A stretch of 64,000 bases of DNA from Vreelandella sp031769195. Lineage in GTDB: Bacteria > Pseudomonadota > Gammaproteobacteria > Pseudomonadales > Halomonadaceae. Location: NCBI RefSeq assembly GCF_031769195.1, contig NZ_JAVHNP010000003.1, forward strand, positions 186,001 through 250,000, written 5' to 3'. The notes beneath the pieces were generated by a model that did not search any database, had not been told where the DNA came from, and worked only from the letters and a program-made list of their open reading frames with translations. How positions within the stretch are numbered: position 1 is the stretch's first letter; the number at the start of each line of letters is the position of its first letter. Position numbers and translations under genes: made by a program. This document shows positions 41,062 to 52,176 of the stretch, piece after piece.

Positions 41062-42485
41062 GCATCACCTCCGCCCTGGCGGCGCGACTCAAAGCGGTTG
41101 TCAATGAAGCTGGCCAGCGCTTGCTGAGAGGCGCTGATGTCCGGCAGCTCAGGCTGGACCTGAACCTGCTTCAGCTCTTGCAGACGGGCGATCACGCTTT
41201 GTGTCTCTTCGCGCTCGGTGTCGTAGTAGCCGTTAAGCAGTTCCAAAGCTTTGTTGATGCTCGCCTCATACAGCTCCGGCTCCTCTTTGAGCAGCGCTAG
41301 CTGAGACTGCTCGAGAATCAAGCGCAGGCTCTGGCGCAGGTAGGACTCTTGCTCAGGCGTGATCAGCGCTTCCAATGCTTCATCGTGCTGGCGAATGACC
41401 ACAAGGTCTTTCAACTCTGCACCGAAGCGGGCTAACTGGCGCTGGAACGTACCGGTCGGCGGCTGTTCGATGCCCGAGGTCACGGCGCGCTCCTCAATCT
41501 CTTGAGACAAGCGCAGGCCTGCAACGCGCTCTTGCTGGGCATTGAGGGCTAGATAAATACCGGTGCGGTCGACTTGAGGCACGGCATCCAGCGCGGCAAG
41601 CTCGTTAGCAATTTCACGACGTACGGCGGTCAGCGCCGGGTTGTCTGCATCGGCTAAGCGAGCATCTGCGGTGCGCAGCAGGGCAGCAGCGCCTTCCACG
41701 TCGCCCTCTAACTGCAGACGCTGGTTAGCCAAACGCAGTAGGTAAGCCGCTTCAGCGTGTAGCCAGTCGCGCTCATCGGTCTCCTGCTCTTGGGAAAGCT
41801 GGGCCAGTACGTCATCCAGCGTGCCGTTTACTTCGCTGCGGTAGCTGTCCAGCTCGCTGCGCAGTTCGCTCATTGTGCTATCGAGTGCCTGGCCGCGTTC
41901 GGTTTCGCTCTCTTCGATACGGGTTTGAAGATCGCTCACCGCTTGCTGGGAAGCACTGTTCTGAGTCTGCTGAGCCAGTTCATCTATGCGCTGCTGCTGA
42001 CTATCCAAGCGCTGCCAGCCTTGCCAAGCGACTAGACCCAAGGCGAGTGCCAGGATAATCACCAGAGCAATGGCTAAGCCGCTGCCTTTGCCGCTGCCGC
42101 CGCTGTGGGTGGTGGCGGGTGGAGTGGGCTTGCCTGGGCTACCAGCTGACGATGCGCCACCACTTTTAGCCGCGGTGGAGGCGGTGGGTGTGGCAGTCGG
42201 CGCTGGTTTGGTATCAGCCGCCGTCGTTTTTGCATCATTCGGAGCGCTGGCCTGTTTAGGCGCGCTTTCCGACGTAGCGGTAGACGACGTAGTGCTAGAC
42301 GTCGACGGGCCGCTTTTGTTGCGGCGACGCGAACGGCTGTTTTTGGCCGCATAAGACGAGGAGGCGTTGCCAGCAGTAGACGCGCTGTTAGCCGTTGATG
42401 CCGTGGTATCGTTCGGCTGCACGCTGTCTTTTGCATCGGCAGACGTGTTGTTAACGCCTTCCTGCTCGTTTGGTTGTTTGCTCAT
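41058..42485 (-). CDS. hemX: HemX-type membrane protein (uroporphyrinogen-III C-methyltransferase-like)
   Basis: A 475-residue HemX-family protein. Residues 1-130 are low-complexity, rich in Ser, Thr, Ala and Pro. One membrane helix follows at about 135-158. Residues about 160-235 are a coiled coil ('QQRIDELAQQTQNSASQQAVSDLQTRIEESE'). The C-terminal part carries the family domain 'LLRLANQRLQLEGDVEGAAALLRTADARLA'. Despite the common name, a methyltransferase activity is not evident. Context is the hem operon. Confidence 0.9.
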   Translation of the reverse strand: MSKQPNEQEGVNNTSADAKDSVQPNDTTASTANSASTAGNASSSYAAKNSRSRRRNKSGPSTSSTTSSTATSESAPKQASAPNDAKTTAADTKPAPTATPTASTAAKSGGASSAGSPGKPTPPATTHSGGSGKGSGLAIALVIILALALGLVAWQGWQRLDSQQQRIDELAQQTQNSASQQAVSDLQTRIEESETERGQALDSTMSELRSELDSYRSEVNGTLDDVLAQLSQEQETDERDWLHAEAAYLLRLANQRLQLEGDVEGAAALLRTADARLADADNPALTAVRREIANELAALDAVPQVDRTGIYLALNAQQERVAGLRLSQEIEERAVTSGIEQPPTGTFQRQLARFGAELKDLVVIRQHDEALEALITPEQESYLRQSLRLILEQSQLALLKEEPELYEASINKALELLNGYYDTEREETQSVIARLQELKQVQVQPELPDISASQQALASFIDNRFESRRQGGGDA

Positions 42486-42528
42486 CTGTCGCTAGCCCTT
42501 ATTAAGTTCCTTGATCGACATCGGCTCC

Positions 42529-43278
42529 CTATGGGTTGCAGGACCGATCCAACGCGGCCACCAGCGCAGCCGGCGTTGCTCCCGACGCCACCTTGAGGTC
42601 ACAAAAACCCAGTTTACCGGCTAGTGTAGCTAAACGGTGACTGGAAACGATTAGCGGTTGGTTCAACGCTGCTGGACCACACCATTTTGCCAGATATTCA
42701 AGCAGTTCGCCGCTGGTGACGATGAGTGCTCGGTAGTCGCCCGTATTGAGGCGCTCTTGCATCGCCACGGAGGGTGGCTGGTAAATCCGCCGATACACCG
42801 CCAGCCGGGTAACATGTGCACCGCGCGCCGCCAGGGTATCGGCGATCAGCGTGCGGCCGCCTTCGCCCGCCACCAACAGCACACGCTGATGGGCTAAGTG
42901 CTGCAGCGAGGCAAGCGACAGCAGCGCTTCGCTGGTGTCCTCTCCGAGCGATGGGGGAATACGCACCCGCACGCCAAGCTGTTCAAACAGTATGCTGGCA
43001 GTGCCCCGCCCAACGCTATAGTAATCAGTACCGATGGGTAGCTGCGGCCAGTAGCGGTCAATGGCGTCGCTTAAACAGTAAGCGGCAAAGGGGCTGACCA
43101 CCACTATCTTATGGTACTGATCAATATCCAACCAGATGTGGCGCTGCGTTGCGTCTTCAGGCAGTGCTTCTAGGCGCATCACGTCAAGCGATTCTACCCA
43201 GCCATGGCGCTCGCGTAGGGCATCCGCCAGTGTTTGGCCACGCTCTCCGGGTCGGCAAATCAGTACCGGTTGGTTCAT
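42529..43278 (-). CDS. hemD: Uroporphyrinogen-III synthase
   Basis: A 249-residue two-domain HemD. It cyclises hydroxymethylbilane with inversion of ring D. 'ILICRP'-type start (PVLICRPGERGQTLADALR), 'YYSVGRGTASILFEQLGVRVRIPP', 'VLLVAGEGGRTLIADTLAARGAHV' and 'ALIVTSGELLEYLAKW' are family features of this poorly conserved protein. It follows hemC with a four-base overlap, which supports the call. Confidence 0.92.
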   Translation of the reverse strand: MNQPVLICRPGERGQTLADALRERHGWVESLDVMRLEALPEDATQRHIWLDIDQYHKIVVVSPFAAYCLSDAIDRYWPQLPIGTDYYSVGRGTASILFEQLGVRVRIPPSLGEDTSEALLSLASLQHLAHQRVLLVAGEGGRTLIADTLAARGAHVTRLAVYRRIYQPPSVAMQERLNTGDYRALIVTSGELLEYLAKWCGPAALNQPLIVSSHRLATLAGKLGFCDLKVASGATPAALVAALDRSCNP

Positions 43279-44219
43279 ACGTTGCGGCCGTACACCTCGG
43301 CCAAGATATCGCCAGCGCCTTGATCGAGAAGCTCTTCAGCAATGCGAATGCCCAGCGCTTCAGGCTCATGGATAGAGCCTCGACCTTCAGCACGCAGCAC
43401 TTCCGTGCCTTCTGGATTGCCGACGAGCCCGCGTAGCCACAGCGTTTCGTTCGCTTTATCCAGGATCGCGTGTCCGGCAATGGGTACTTGGCAGCCGCCC
43501 TCTAGGCGAGTGTTCATGGCGCGCTCTGCGCGCACGCGGGTAGCGGTATCGGGGTCGTCTAGCGGCGCTAGCAGCGTCATGAGTTCTGGGTCGTGCAGGC
43601 GGCACTCGATGCCCAATGCGCCTTGACCGCAGGCAGGCAAGCAAATTTCAGGCGGCAGCGCCTGGGCAATGCGGGCATCAAGGCCTAAGCGCTGCAGGCC
43701 GGATGTCGCCAGGATAATGGCGTCAAATTCACCGTCATCTAGCTTACCAAGTCGGGTTTGCACATTGCCGCGCAGGTTCAGAATTTGCAGGTCAGGGCGT
43801 GCCTCGCGCATTTGTAAACCGCGGCGCAGGCTAGCGGTACCAATGCGTGCGCCTTCGGGCAGCTCATCAATACTGCTATAGTGGTTAGAAACAAACGCAT
43901 CGGTGGGGTCCGCGCCTTCGAGGATGACGGAAAGCCCCAACCCTTCTGGGAAGTGCATGGGCACATCTTTCATGGAGTGCACGGCGATATCGGCACGTCC
44001 ATCTAACATGGCGTCTTCAAGTTCCTTGACGAACAGCCCTTTACCACCAATTTTGGAAAGGGGCGTATCGAGAATTTTGTCACCTTTGGTCGAAAGGGGG
44101 ACAAGCTCAACTTCCAGACCGCTATGTGCCGCCATCAAGCGGTCACGAACGTACTCGGCCTGCCACATGGCCAACTGACTTTTACGCGTGGCAATGCGCA
44201 ATTTAGTGATGGATGACAC
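43275..44219 (-). CDS. hemC: Porphobilinogen deaminase (hydroxymethylbilane synthase)
   Basis: A 314-residue HemC. It joins four porphobilinogens. 'RIATRKSQLAMWQAEYV' at the N-terminus, 'DIAVHSMKDVPM' with the catalytic Asp region, 'GTASLRRGLQMR' and 'LEGGCQVPIAGHA' with the Cys that carries the dipyrromethane cofactor are all present. First gene of hemCDXY, divergent from the LOV-GGDEF-EAL gene with 137 bases between. Confidence 0.97.
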   Translation of the reverse strand: MSSITKLRIATRKSQLAMWQAEYVRDRLMAAHSGLEVELVPLSTKGDKILDTPLSKIGGKGLFVKELEDAMLDGRADIAVHSMKDVPMHFPEGLGLSVILEGADPTDAFVSNHYSSIDELPEGARIGTASLRRGLQMREARPDLQILNLRGNVQTRLGKLDDGEFDAIILATSGLQRLGLDARIAQALPPEICLPACGQGALGIECRLHDPELMTLLAPLDDPDTATRVRAERAMNTRLEGGCQVPIAGHAILDKANETLWLRGLVGNPEGTEVLRAEGRGSIHEPEALGIRIAEELLDQGAGDILAEVYGRNV

Positions 44220-44356
44220 CTGATTCTCCCTTTACCGCTGACACGGCGCGTCGAACTGTGATAATTCTCATCATAAAGCACCCAGCCACACAGTAAAAAT
44301 AACCGGCCGAATTTAAGGCCAACGCTGAATGCGTTTAACGCCTGTTAGGAAGCGCC

Positions 44357-46807
44357 ATGCCCTCTGTTGAACCGCAAGGCAAGTTAGACCAATTCTTTCT
44401 GCTTTCGCAGGATTTGTTCTGCTGCATTGACTTTGCGGGCACGCTGCTCAGCGTCAATCCCACCTTTGAATCACTGCTGGGCTACTCGGCAGACGCACTG
44501 CTGGGAAAGCCGTGTGGCGTTGTGGTGGAACCCCGCGATCATCCAGTGATCGAGGCGGCACTGGCGAGTTTATGTCGCGGTGAGAACGTCAGCACCTTTG
44601 ATGTCTGCGCGCGGGCAACGGATGGTCGGCGGGTTTGGTTAGAAGTGGCGGCCTCGATTGGCGGCCAAGTGATTTATGTCATCGCGCGGGATATCACCCG
44701 GCGTAAGGCCGTCGAAAAGCAGCTACGGCGCAACCAGCGACTGTTTCGAATTGCAGGTGAAACCGCCCACATTGGCGGCTGGTATATGGAATTAGCCGTG
44801 GGCATGCCGACGTGGTCAGAGGAGGTTTGTCGGCTCCACGGGATGCCGGTGGGTTATCAACCCTCGCTAGAGGAAGCCATCGCTTTTTATGCGCCCCATT
44901 CACAGCCGCGCATTAAGCAAGTGTTTACCGCGTGCTGCGAGCAGGGCGTTAGCTTCGATGAAGAGCTTGAGATTGTGACTCAACAACATCAACGGCGCTG
45001 GGTACGGGTGATTGGCCGCGCCGTGCGCGATGAGCTGGGGCAAATTATTCAGGTCCAAGGGTCGACTCAGGATATTACCGAGCGCAAAGACACCGAGCGC
45101 CAGTTGATCCTGCTAGAACGTAGCGTGGAATCCAGCACCAACGGCGTAGTGATTGTTGATGCGCAGCGCCCAGATTTGCCCATGGTGTATGTGAACGCAG
45201 CCTTTGAGCGAATTACCGGCTATTCGCGAGAAGCTGCTTTAGGTCGTAATTGCCGCTTCCTTCAGGGGGCCGATACCGACGCGGCAACATTAGCGCAACT
45301 GCGCAAAGGTATCCAAGAGCAGCGCGATGTACACGTGGTCATTCGTAACTATCGCCGCAGTGGCGCGCCCTTTTGGAACGACCTTTACGTTTCCCCGGTG
45401 CGTGATGAAGCCGGTGTGGTGACTCACTTTATTGGGGCGCAAAACGATATTACCGCCCAGCGAGAGTATCAGGCGCAGCTCAGCCATAACGCCAATCACG
45501 ATGCGCTAACCGGGCTACCGAATCGATTATTGCTCGACCAGCGCCTAGCACAAGGCTGTTTATTGGCCCGGCGCTATCAGCGTTATTTAGCGGTGCTCTT
45601 TATTGATCTGGATGATTTTAAACCGATCAACGACACCTTAGGGCATGAGGTAGGTGACTATATTCTGCTGGAGGTGGCGAAGCGGTTAGAAGAGGAGCTG
45701 CGCCCCTGGGATACCGTGGCCCGCTTTGGCGGCGATGAGTTTATTGTGCTGCTGCCGGATTTAGCCCATGAAAGTGATGTGCTTCAAGTGGTAGAGCGCT
45801 TGCTGGCGCGGGTTTCATCCCCCTACTGGTACCGAGATAGCGAGCTGAGAATTACCGCCAGTATTGGTATCGCCACTGATAACGGCACCATTCCCGCGCC
45901 ACGGCAGCTCATTCAGCAGGCCGACCTTGCTATGTATAAAGCCAAGCGGCGAGGGCGCAATACCTTTCAGTGGTACACCGATGAGCTCAACCGAAAGGTG
46001 ACCGAACGGGTCAATTTGCGTCACGCGCTGCAACAAGCCATCGAGCAAGAGCAGTTCGAGCTGCACTACCAGCCACAGATTCACTACAGCGGGCGGGTTG
46101 CAGGGGTTGAAGCGCTCATCCGTTGGCAACACCCCGAGCGCGGCAATATTCCGCCAGGTCAATTTATTTCTCTGGCAGAGGACACCGGGCAGATTATTCC
46201 AATTAGTGAATGGGTACTGGAAACGGCCTGCCGTGATGCGGTGGCGTTAAATGCTACAAGCTCGGTACCCATGACCATGGCCATTAACGTCTCGCCTATG
46301 CAGTTTCAGCGGCCAGGCTTTTTAGAGTCTTTGAAACAGGTGCTTACGCGAAGTGGCTTGCCTCCCGAGCTTCTTGAGCTTGAGCTTACAGAAGGGGTGC
46401 TAATGGATAGTGCCGAACATACGATTCAAGCACTAAAAGCTATCCGGCAGTTGGGCGTGCATATTGCGCTGGATGATTTTGGTACCGGCTTTTCAAGCCT
46501 TAGTTATCTCAAGCGCTTGCCGATTAATAAGCTAAAGGTCGACCGCTCCTTTGTGAATGACGTGGCCGTGGACTCCCGCGACGCCGCCATTATTGAAGGC
46601 GTGGTGACCATGGCGGACAAGCTGGGCTTAGACGTGCTGATTGAGGGCGTTGAAACCGCCGAGCAGTTTCACTATCTCCGCACCCTTCAGTGCGACCACT
46701 TTCAAGGCTACTATTTTGCGCGGCCCATGGCGCTGAGCGCTCTGAAAGCGTATTTGCAAGCGCCGCTGGAGATGACCTCCGGCGTGACGGTGTCCACCTC
46801 GTTATAA
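44357..46807 (+). CDS. PAS-PAS-LOV-GGDEF-EAL sensory c-di-GMP protein
   Basis: An 816-residue soluble signalling protein. Residues about 10-115 and 130-245 are PAS domains. Residues about 250-375 are a LOV-type PAS: GRNCRFLQG with the flavin-adduct Cys299, the two Asn of 'IRNYRRSGAPFWN', and the Gln of FIGAQNDIT are all conserved, so it should bind FMN and sense blue light. GGDEF is intact at 458-462, with an RxxD inhibition site (RPWD) five residues before it. EAL is intact at 585-587 (EALIRW) with DDFGTGFSS and EGVETAEQ. Both cyclase and phosphodiesterase activities are possible. It occupies the place where pseudomonads have algZ-algR between argH and hemC. Confidence 0.93.
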   Translation: MPSVEPQGKLDQFFLLSQDLFCCIDFAGTLLSVNPTFESLLGYSADALLGKPCGVVVEPRDHPVIEAALASLCRGENVSTFDVCARATDGRRVWLEVAASIGGQVIYVIARDITRRKAVEKQLRRNQRLFRIAGETAHIGGWYMELAVGMPTWSEEVCRLHGMPVGYQPSLEEAIAFYAPHSQPRIKQVFTACCEQGVSFDEELEIVTQQHQRRWVRVIGRAVRDELGQIIQVQGSTQDITERKDTERQLILLERSVESSTNGVVIVDAQRPDLPMVYVNAAFERITGYSREAALGRNCRFLQGADTDAATLAQLRKGIQEQRDVHVVIRNYRRSGAPFWNDLYVSPVRDEAGVVTHFIGAQNDITAQREYQAQLSHNANHDALTGLPNRLLLDQRLAQGCLLARRYQRYLAVLFIDLDDFKPINDTLGHEVGDYILLEVAKRLEEELRPWDTVARFGGDEFIVLLPDLAHESDVLQVVERLLARVSSPYWYRDSELRITASIGIATDNGTIPAPRQLIQQADLAMYKAKRRGRNTFQWYTDELNRKVTERVNLRHALQQAIEQEQFELHYQPQIHYSGRVAGVEALIRWQHPERGNIPPGQFISLAEDTGQIIPISEWVLETACRDAVALNATSSVPMTMAINVSPMQFQRPGFLESLKQVLTRSGLPPELLELELTEGVLMDSAEHTIQALKAIRQLGVHIALDDFGTGFSSLSYLKRLPINKLKVDRSFVNDVAVDSRDAAIIEGVVTMADKLGLDVLIEGVETAEQFHYLRTLQCDHFQGYYFARPMALSALKAYLQAPLEMTSGVTVSTSL

Positions 46808-46901
46808 ACGGTGTCCGAAAACGGCATGCCGCTCCACGCAGTGACTCTGGTACACTTTCCGATAACGATTCCCTTAGTTTTGTCAGCAGGATAACTCTCC
46901 A

Positions 46902-48301
<1,400 letters not shown>

Positions 48302-48305
<4 letters not shown>

Positions 48306-48430
48306 AACGCTGTGCCATCACACTAAGTGCGCTGCTCATGGCTGCACTGCTGCTGGCGGGCTGTGGCCAGAAAGGGCCGCTTTATCTGCCTGACGATACC
48401 AACGATTCGGCCGCCGAGCAGGAGGGGTAA
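48302..48430 (+). CDS. lptM: LptM/YifL small outer-membrane lipoprotein
   Basis: A 42-residue lipoprotein. Residues 1-20 are the signal with lipobox LLAG-Cys21, followed by GQKGPLYLP, the hallmark of LptM (formerly YifL), and a short acidic tail. In E. coli LptM helps the LptD-LptE lipopolysaccharide translocon to mature. ATGA overlap with argH, and TAATG overlap with lysA, show a tight operon. Its place before lysA-dapF is conserved in gammaproteobacteria. Confidence 0.9.
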
Positions 48431-49701
48431 TGGATCACTTTAACTACCGCGACGGCGTGCTCTACGCCGAAGATGTGCCGTTAACCCAGCTCGCTGCCGA
48501 GCTGGGTACGCCTTGCTACGTCTACTCAAAAGCGACCTTTGAGCGCCACTTTCGTGCCTACACCGAAGCGCTTGGCGGCCACCCGCATTTGATCTGCTAC
48601 GCAGTGAAAGCCAACTCGAACCTTGCCGTGCTGGGCCTGTTGGCCCGCTTGGGTGCTGGGTTTGATATTGTCTCCGTGGGTGAGCTTGAACGGGTACTAA
48701 AAGCGGGCGGCGACCCGGCTAAAGTGGTGTTCTCCGGGGTGGCAAAACAGCCCCACGAAATGGCGCGGGCACTGGACGTCGGCATTAAGTGCTTTAACGT
48801 CGAGTCGCGGCCTGAGCTGGAGCGCCTTAACACGGTAGCGGGCGAGCTTGGCAAGGTGGCGTCCGTGTCGCTGCGGGTTAACCCCGACGTGGACGCGGGC
48901 ACCCACCCCTATATCTCGACCGGGCTGAAAGACAACAAGTTCGGCATTCCGGTGGATGACGCGCTGGAGGTATACCAACTGGCGGCTAGCCTGCCCAACC
49001 TGCGCGTGACGGGCCTGGATTGCCATATTGGCTCGCAGCTCACCGAAACTGCGCCGTTCCTAGACGCCCTGGAGCGCCTGCTGGTGTTGATGGAGCGCCT
49101 TCGTGAACACGGCATTGAGATTGACCACCTGGATCTGGGTGGCGGTTTAGGTGTGCCTTACCGCGATGAGAAGCCGCCCCAGCCGTTTGACTATGCCAGC
49201 CAGCTCTTGGCGCGCCTTTCTCGTTGGGAAGGCGGCGAAAGCCTAACGCTGCTGTTTGAGCCGGGCCGCTCTATTGCGGCCAACGCTGGGTTGATGCTCA
49301 CCCGGGTAGAGTTCTTGAAACCTGGCGAGACCAAGAACTTTGCCATTGTCGATGCGGCCATGAACGACTTGATTCGTCCGGCGTTGTATCAGGCGTGGCA
49401 GGCGATTGTGCCGGTAGATACCCGCCAGCCGCGCGAAGCATCCACCTACGACGTGGTCGGCCCGGTGTGTGAAACCGGCGATTTTCTGGGCAAAGAGCGC
49501 GAGCTGGCGATTGCCGAAGGCGATCTTTTGGCAGTGCGTTCTGCCGGGGCTTACGGCTTTGTGATGGCATCAAATTACAACAGCCGCCCGCGCCCGCCAG
49601 AGGTCATGGTGGATGGTGATACGTACCACGTGGTGCGCGCTCGGGAAACGCTGGAAAGCCTATGGGCCGGTGAGGCGCTGTTGCCGGAAGGGGCGCGCTA
49701 A
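48430..49701 (+). CDS. lysA: Diaminopimelate decarboxylase
   Basis: A 423-residue PLP enzyme that makes lysine from meso-diaminopimelate. The PLP lysine is in 'CYAVKANSNLAVL' near residue 60. 'GLDCHIGSQL', 'DLGGGLGVPY', 'FEPGRSIAANAG' and the active-site Cys of 'GPVCETGDFLG' are present. It is translationally coupled to lptM and dapF by one-base overlaps. Confidence 0.97.
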   Translation: MDHFNYRDGVLYAEDVPLTQLAAELGTPCYVYSKATFERHFRAYTEALGGHPHLICYAVKANSNLAVLGLLARLGAGFDIVSVGELERVLKAGGDPAKVVFSGVAKQPHEMARALDVGIKCFNVESRPELERLNTVAGELGKVASVSLRVNPDVDAGTHPYISTGLKDNKFGIPVDDALEVYQLAASLPNLRVTGLDCHIGSQLTETAPFLDALERLLVLMERLREHGIEIDHLDLGGGLGVPYRDEKPPQPFDYASQLLARLSRWEGGESLTLLFEPGRSIAANAGLMLTRVEFLKPGETKNFAIVDAAMNDLIRPALYQAWQAIVPVDTRQPREASTYDVVGPVCETGDFLGKERELAIAEGDLLAVRSAGAYGFVMASNYNSRPRPPEVMVDGDTYHVVRARETLESLWAGEALLPEGAR

Positions 49702-50534
49702 TGCTGCTGCACTTCACCAAAATGCACGGCCTGGGTAACGACTTCATGGTGGTGGATCTGGTCACTCAGCGGGCGCGCTTGCGGGATGATCAGATCCGCC
49801 AGTTAGCGGATCGGCGCTTTGGCATTGGCTTTGACCAACTGCTGATCGTTGAGCCGCCCCGCGACCCGGATATGGACTTTCGCTACCGCATCTACAACGC
49901 CGATGGCAGCGAAGTGGAGAACTGTGGCAACGGCGCGCGCTGTTTTGCACGCTTTGTGCGCGACCAGCGCCTGACCCACAAGCATGAAATTCATGTGGAA
50001 ACTGCCGGTGGTCCGTTAGTGCTGAACGTTCAGCACGACGGCATGGTGCGGGTGGACATGGGCAGGCCACGGTTTAACCCGGCGACGCTGCCCTTTGAAG
50101 CGCCGGGCGACCAGCCGCTACACGCAGTAGATGTAGAGGGCGAAACGCTGCAGCTGGGCGTGGTCTCTATGGGTAACCCCCATGCGGTGCTGCAGGTTGA
50201 AGACGTTGATTGTGCGCCAGTGGAGCGTTTAGGGCCGCTGCTGGAATCGCACCCGCGTTTCCCCAAACGGGTGAACGTCGGGTTTATGCAGGTGCTGTCG
50301 CCCAGTGAGATTCGTCTGCGTGTGTTTGAGCGTGGAAGTGGCGAGACGTTAGCCTGCGGCACAGGGGCCTGCGCGGCGGTGGCCAGCGGTATCCGCCAGG
50401 GGCTGTTAAAAAGCCCGGTCAGCGTACACCTACCTGGCGGTGAACTGAGCATTGAGTGGCCTGACCCCGAGGCCTCTTTAGTCATGGTCGGGCCGGCAAC
50501 TCGAGTGTTCGACGGGCGAGTATCACTCAACTAA
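49701..50534 (+). CDS. dapF: Diaminopimelate epimerase
   Basis: A 277-residue DapF. It converts LL- to meso-diaminopimelate for lysine and peptidoglycan. The two catalytic Cys are in 'ENCGNGARCFARF' near residue 75 and 'GETLACGTGACAAV' near residue 220. 'FTKMHGLGNDFMVVD' is the standard start. It lies directly after lysA, and DUF484 follows after 16 bases. Confidence 0.97.
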   Translation: MLLHFTKMHGLGNDFMVVDLVTQRARLRDDQIRQLADRRFGIGFDQLLIVEPPRDPDMDFRYRIYNADGSEVENCGNGARCFARFVRDQRLTHKHEIHVETAGGPLVLNVQHDGMVRVDMGRPRFNPATLPFEAPGDQPLHAVDVEGETLQLGVVSMGNPHAVLQVEDVDCAPVERLGPLLESHPRFPKRVNVGFMQVLSPSEIRLRVFERGSGETLACGTGACAAVASGIRQGLLKSPVSVHLPGGELSIEWPDPEASLVMVGPATRVFDGRVSLN

Positions 50535-50550
50535 TGTGAGGAGAACGGCG

Positions 50551-51276
50551 ATGTCTCAAGCCCCTGAGCCACGCAAAACGCTCGACCCTGATCAAGTGGC
50601 GTTTTGGTTGGCTCGTCACCCGGATTTTTTTACGGGCCGTGAAGGGCTGTTGCAGCAGCTGAAAGTGCCGCACCCCCACATTGATGGCGCGGTATCACTA
50701 CTAGAAAGGCTAGTGATCGACCTACGCCAGCGAGCCGAAACGGCAGAAGGGCGACTTGAGCACCTGCTGGAAACCGCACGACATAACGAAACACAGTACC
50801 GTCGGCTGCGTGAAACGCTGCTCAGTTTGGTGGAAGCGGAAGACCGTGACGCGCTAGCCCAGGCGTTAGCCACCCAACTGAGTGAGCGCTTTCAAACGCC
50901 GGCGATGGCCCTGTGGAGCCCCGCATCGCTCAGCGACGCTGAGCCTACGCCCCCTCAGCCGCCACGTCATGTGCTTGACCAGCATGCCAGCGCCCGCCTA
51001 GCGGCGCTGCTAGACGGCCGCTCAAGCCGCTGTGCCAAGCTCAGTGTCAGCGACTGGAAATGCCTGCTGCCCCACGTCAAACCGCCGCGTAAAGCGGGCT
51101 CCTGTGCGATCTCGCGGCTTTCTGCGGGTGAGCAATTGGGCTATCTGTTGCTCGCCAGCCCCGACCCCGAGTGCTACCGCGCTAGCATGGATACGCTGTT
51201 TACCGAGTACCTCAGTGACATCGTGGCGCGGCTGCTGCTTCGCTTAGGGCCGCACGGTGTGGAGCAGCATGGATAA
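50551..51276 (+). CDS. DUF484 family protein
   Basis: A 241-residue DUF484 protein. The N-terminal 'LDPDQVAFWLARHPDFFTGREGLLQQLKVPHP' is diagnostic. A coiled-coil stretch follows at about 55-90, then a GAF-like region to the end. Its function is unknown; it is nearly always found between dapF and xerC, as here. The ATG at MSQAPEP has GAGGAG upstream; an upstream ATG five codons earlier has none. It overlaps xerC by eight bases. Confidence 0.92.
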   Translation: MSQAPEPRKTLDPDQVAFWLARHPDFFTGREGLLQQLKVPHPHIDGAVSLLERLVIDLRQRAETAEGRLEHLLETARHNETQYRRLRETLLSLVEAEDRDALAQALATQLSERFQTPAMALWSPASLSDAEPTPPQPPRHVLDQHASARLAALLDGRSSRCAKLSVSDWKCLLPHVKPPRKAGSCAISRLSAGEQLGYLLLASPDPECYRASMDTLFTEYLSDIVARLLLRLGPHGVEQHG

Positions 51277-52174
51277 GCCCTCGTTAGAGGACGCTGTGGC
51301 GGCGTATTTGGCACAGCTAGCTACCCGAGCAAGCCCGGCGACGGTGGCGGCATACCGCCAGGATTTAAGCGCATTTTGTCAGTTTGCCCAGGGGCGTGAC
51401 GTGGTCGCTGTCAGCGGGCTGGACACCCCGCTGGCCCGGGCGTTTTTAGGCGCTGAGCGCAGTCGAGGGTTAGCGCCACGCAGTTTGGCACGCCGTCGTG
51501 CGGCGCTATCACGCTTTGCCGACCACTTGGTGCAGCACCAGTGGCTGGCAGACAATCCGGTCAGTTTGCTGCGTACGCCTAAGCAGCCTAGCCATTTACC
51601 CAGGCCGCTGGATGTTGATTCGCTAGCGCATTTTTTAGATACCCCCCACGACGGCTCGCCGCTGGCGCTGCGTGATCAAGCCATGTTAGAGCTTTTCTAT
51701 TCCAGCGGCCTGCGCCTAGCCGAGCTGGCGGCGCTGGATATGAGCCACCTGACGGCCAACCACGTACGGGTGATGGGTAAAGGCAGCAAGCCTCGCCAAG
51801 TGCCGGTGGGTGCGCGCGCCCAGCAGGCGCTGGCCGCATGGCTTGGCTGCCGTGATGCGCTGGCACCTAGCGATGAAATGGCGCTATTTGTCGGGCAGCG
51901 CGGCCAACGCTTAGGTCATCGCGCCATTCAAAAGCGTTTAGCCCAGCTCTCGGTCGTGCGTGGTTTGCCTGAACACCTGCACCCGCACCGGCTGCGTCAC
52001 TCGTTCGCCAGCCATTTGCTGGAGTCCAGCCAAGACCTGCGCGCGGTGCAGGAGCTGCTTGGCCACGCGAATTTATCGACTACCCAGGTGTATACGCGGC
52101 TGGATTGGCAGCACCTGGCAGAAAGCTACGACGCCGCCCATCCACGCGCTAAACGTCGCCCTAGCGAGAGTTAG
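51269..52174 (+). CDS. xerC: Tyrosine recombinase XerC
   Basis: A 301-residue site-specific recombinase that, with XerD, resolves chromosome dimers at dif. The N-terminal SAM-like DNA-binding domain spans about 5-95. Catalytic residues are the Arg in 'SSGLRLAELAAL', Lys in GKGSKPRQVP, His-x-x-Arg in 'HPHRLRHSFASHLL', His in LGHANLSTTQ and the nucleophile Tyr in QVYTRLD. The conserved dapF-DUF484-xerC order marks it as the housekeeping enzyme, not a phage integrase. Confidence 0.95.
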   Translation: MDKPSLEDAVAAYLAQLATRASPATVAAYRQDLSAFCQFAQGRDVVAVSGLDTPLARAFLGAERSRGLAPRSLARRRAALSRFADHLVQHQWLADNPVSLLRTPKQPSHLPRPLDVDSLAHFLDTPHDGSPLALRDQAMLELFYSSGLRLAELAALDMSHLTANHVRVMGKGSKPRQVPVGARAQQALAAWLGCRDALAPSDEMALFVGQRGQRLGHRAIQKRLAQLSVVRGLPEHLHPHRLRHSFASHLLESSQDLRAVQELLGHANLSTTQVYTRLDWQHLAESYDAAHPRAKRRPSES

Positions 52175-52176
52175 TT

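Noticed and set aside
51269..52174. Tyrosine recombinase as a sign of a mobile element
   Set aside because: Context dapF-DUF484-xerC-HAD and full XerC features show the housekeeping gene. No attachment-site repeats or other mobile genes were seen.
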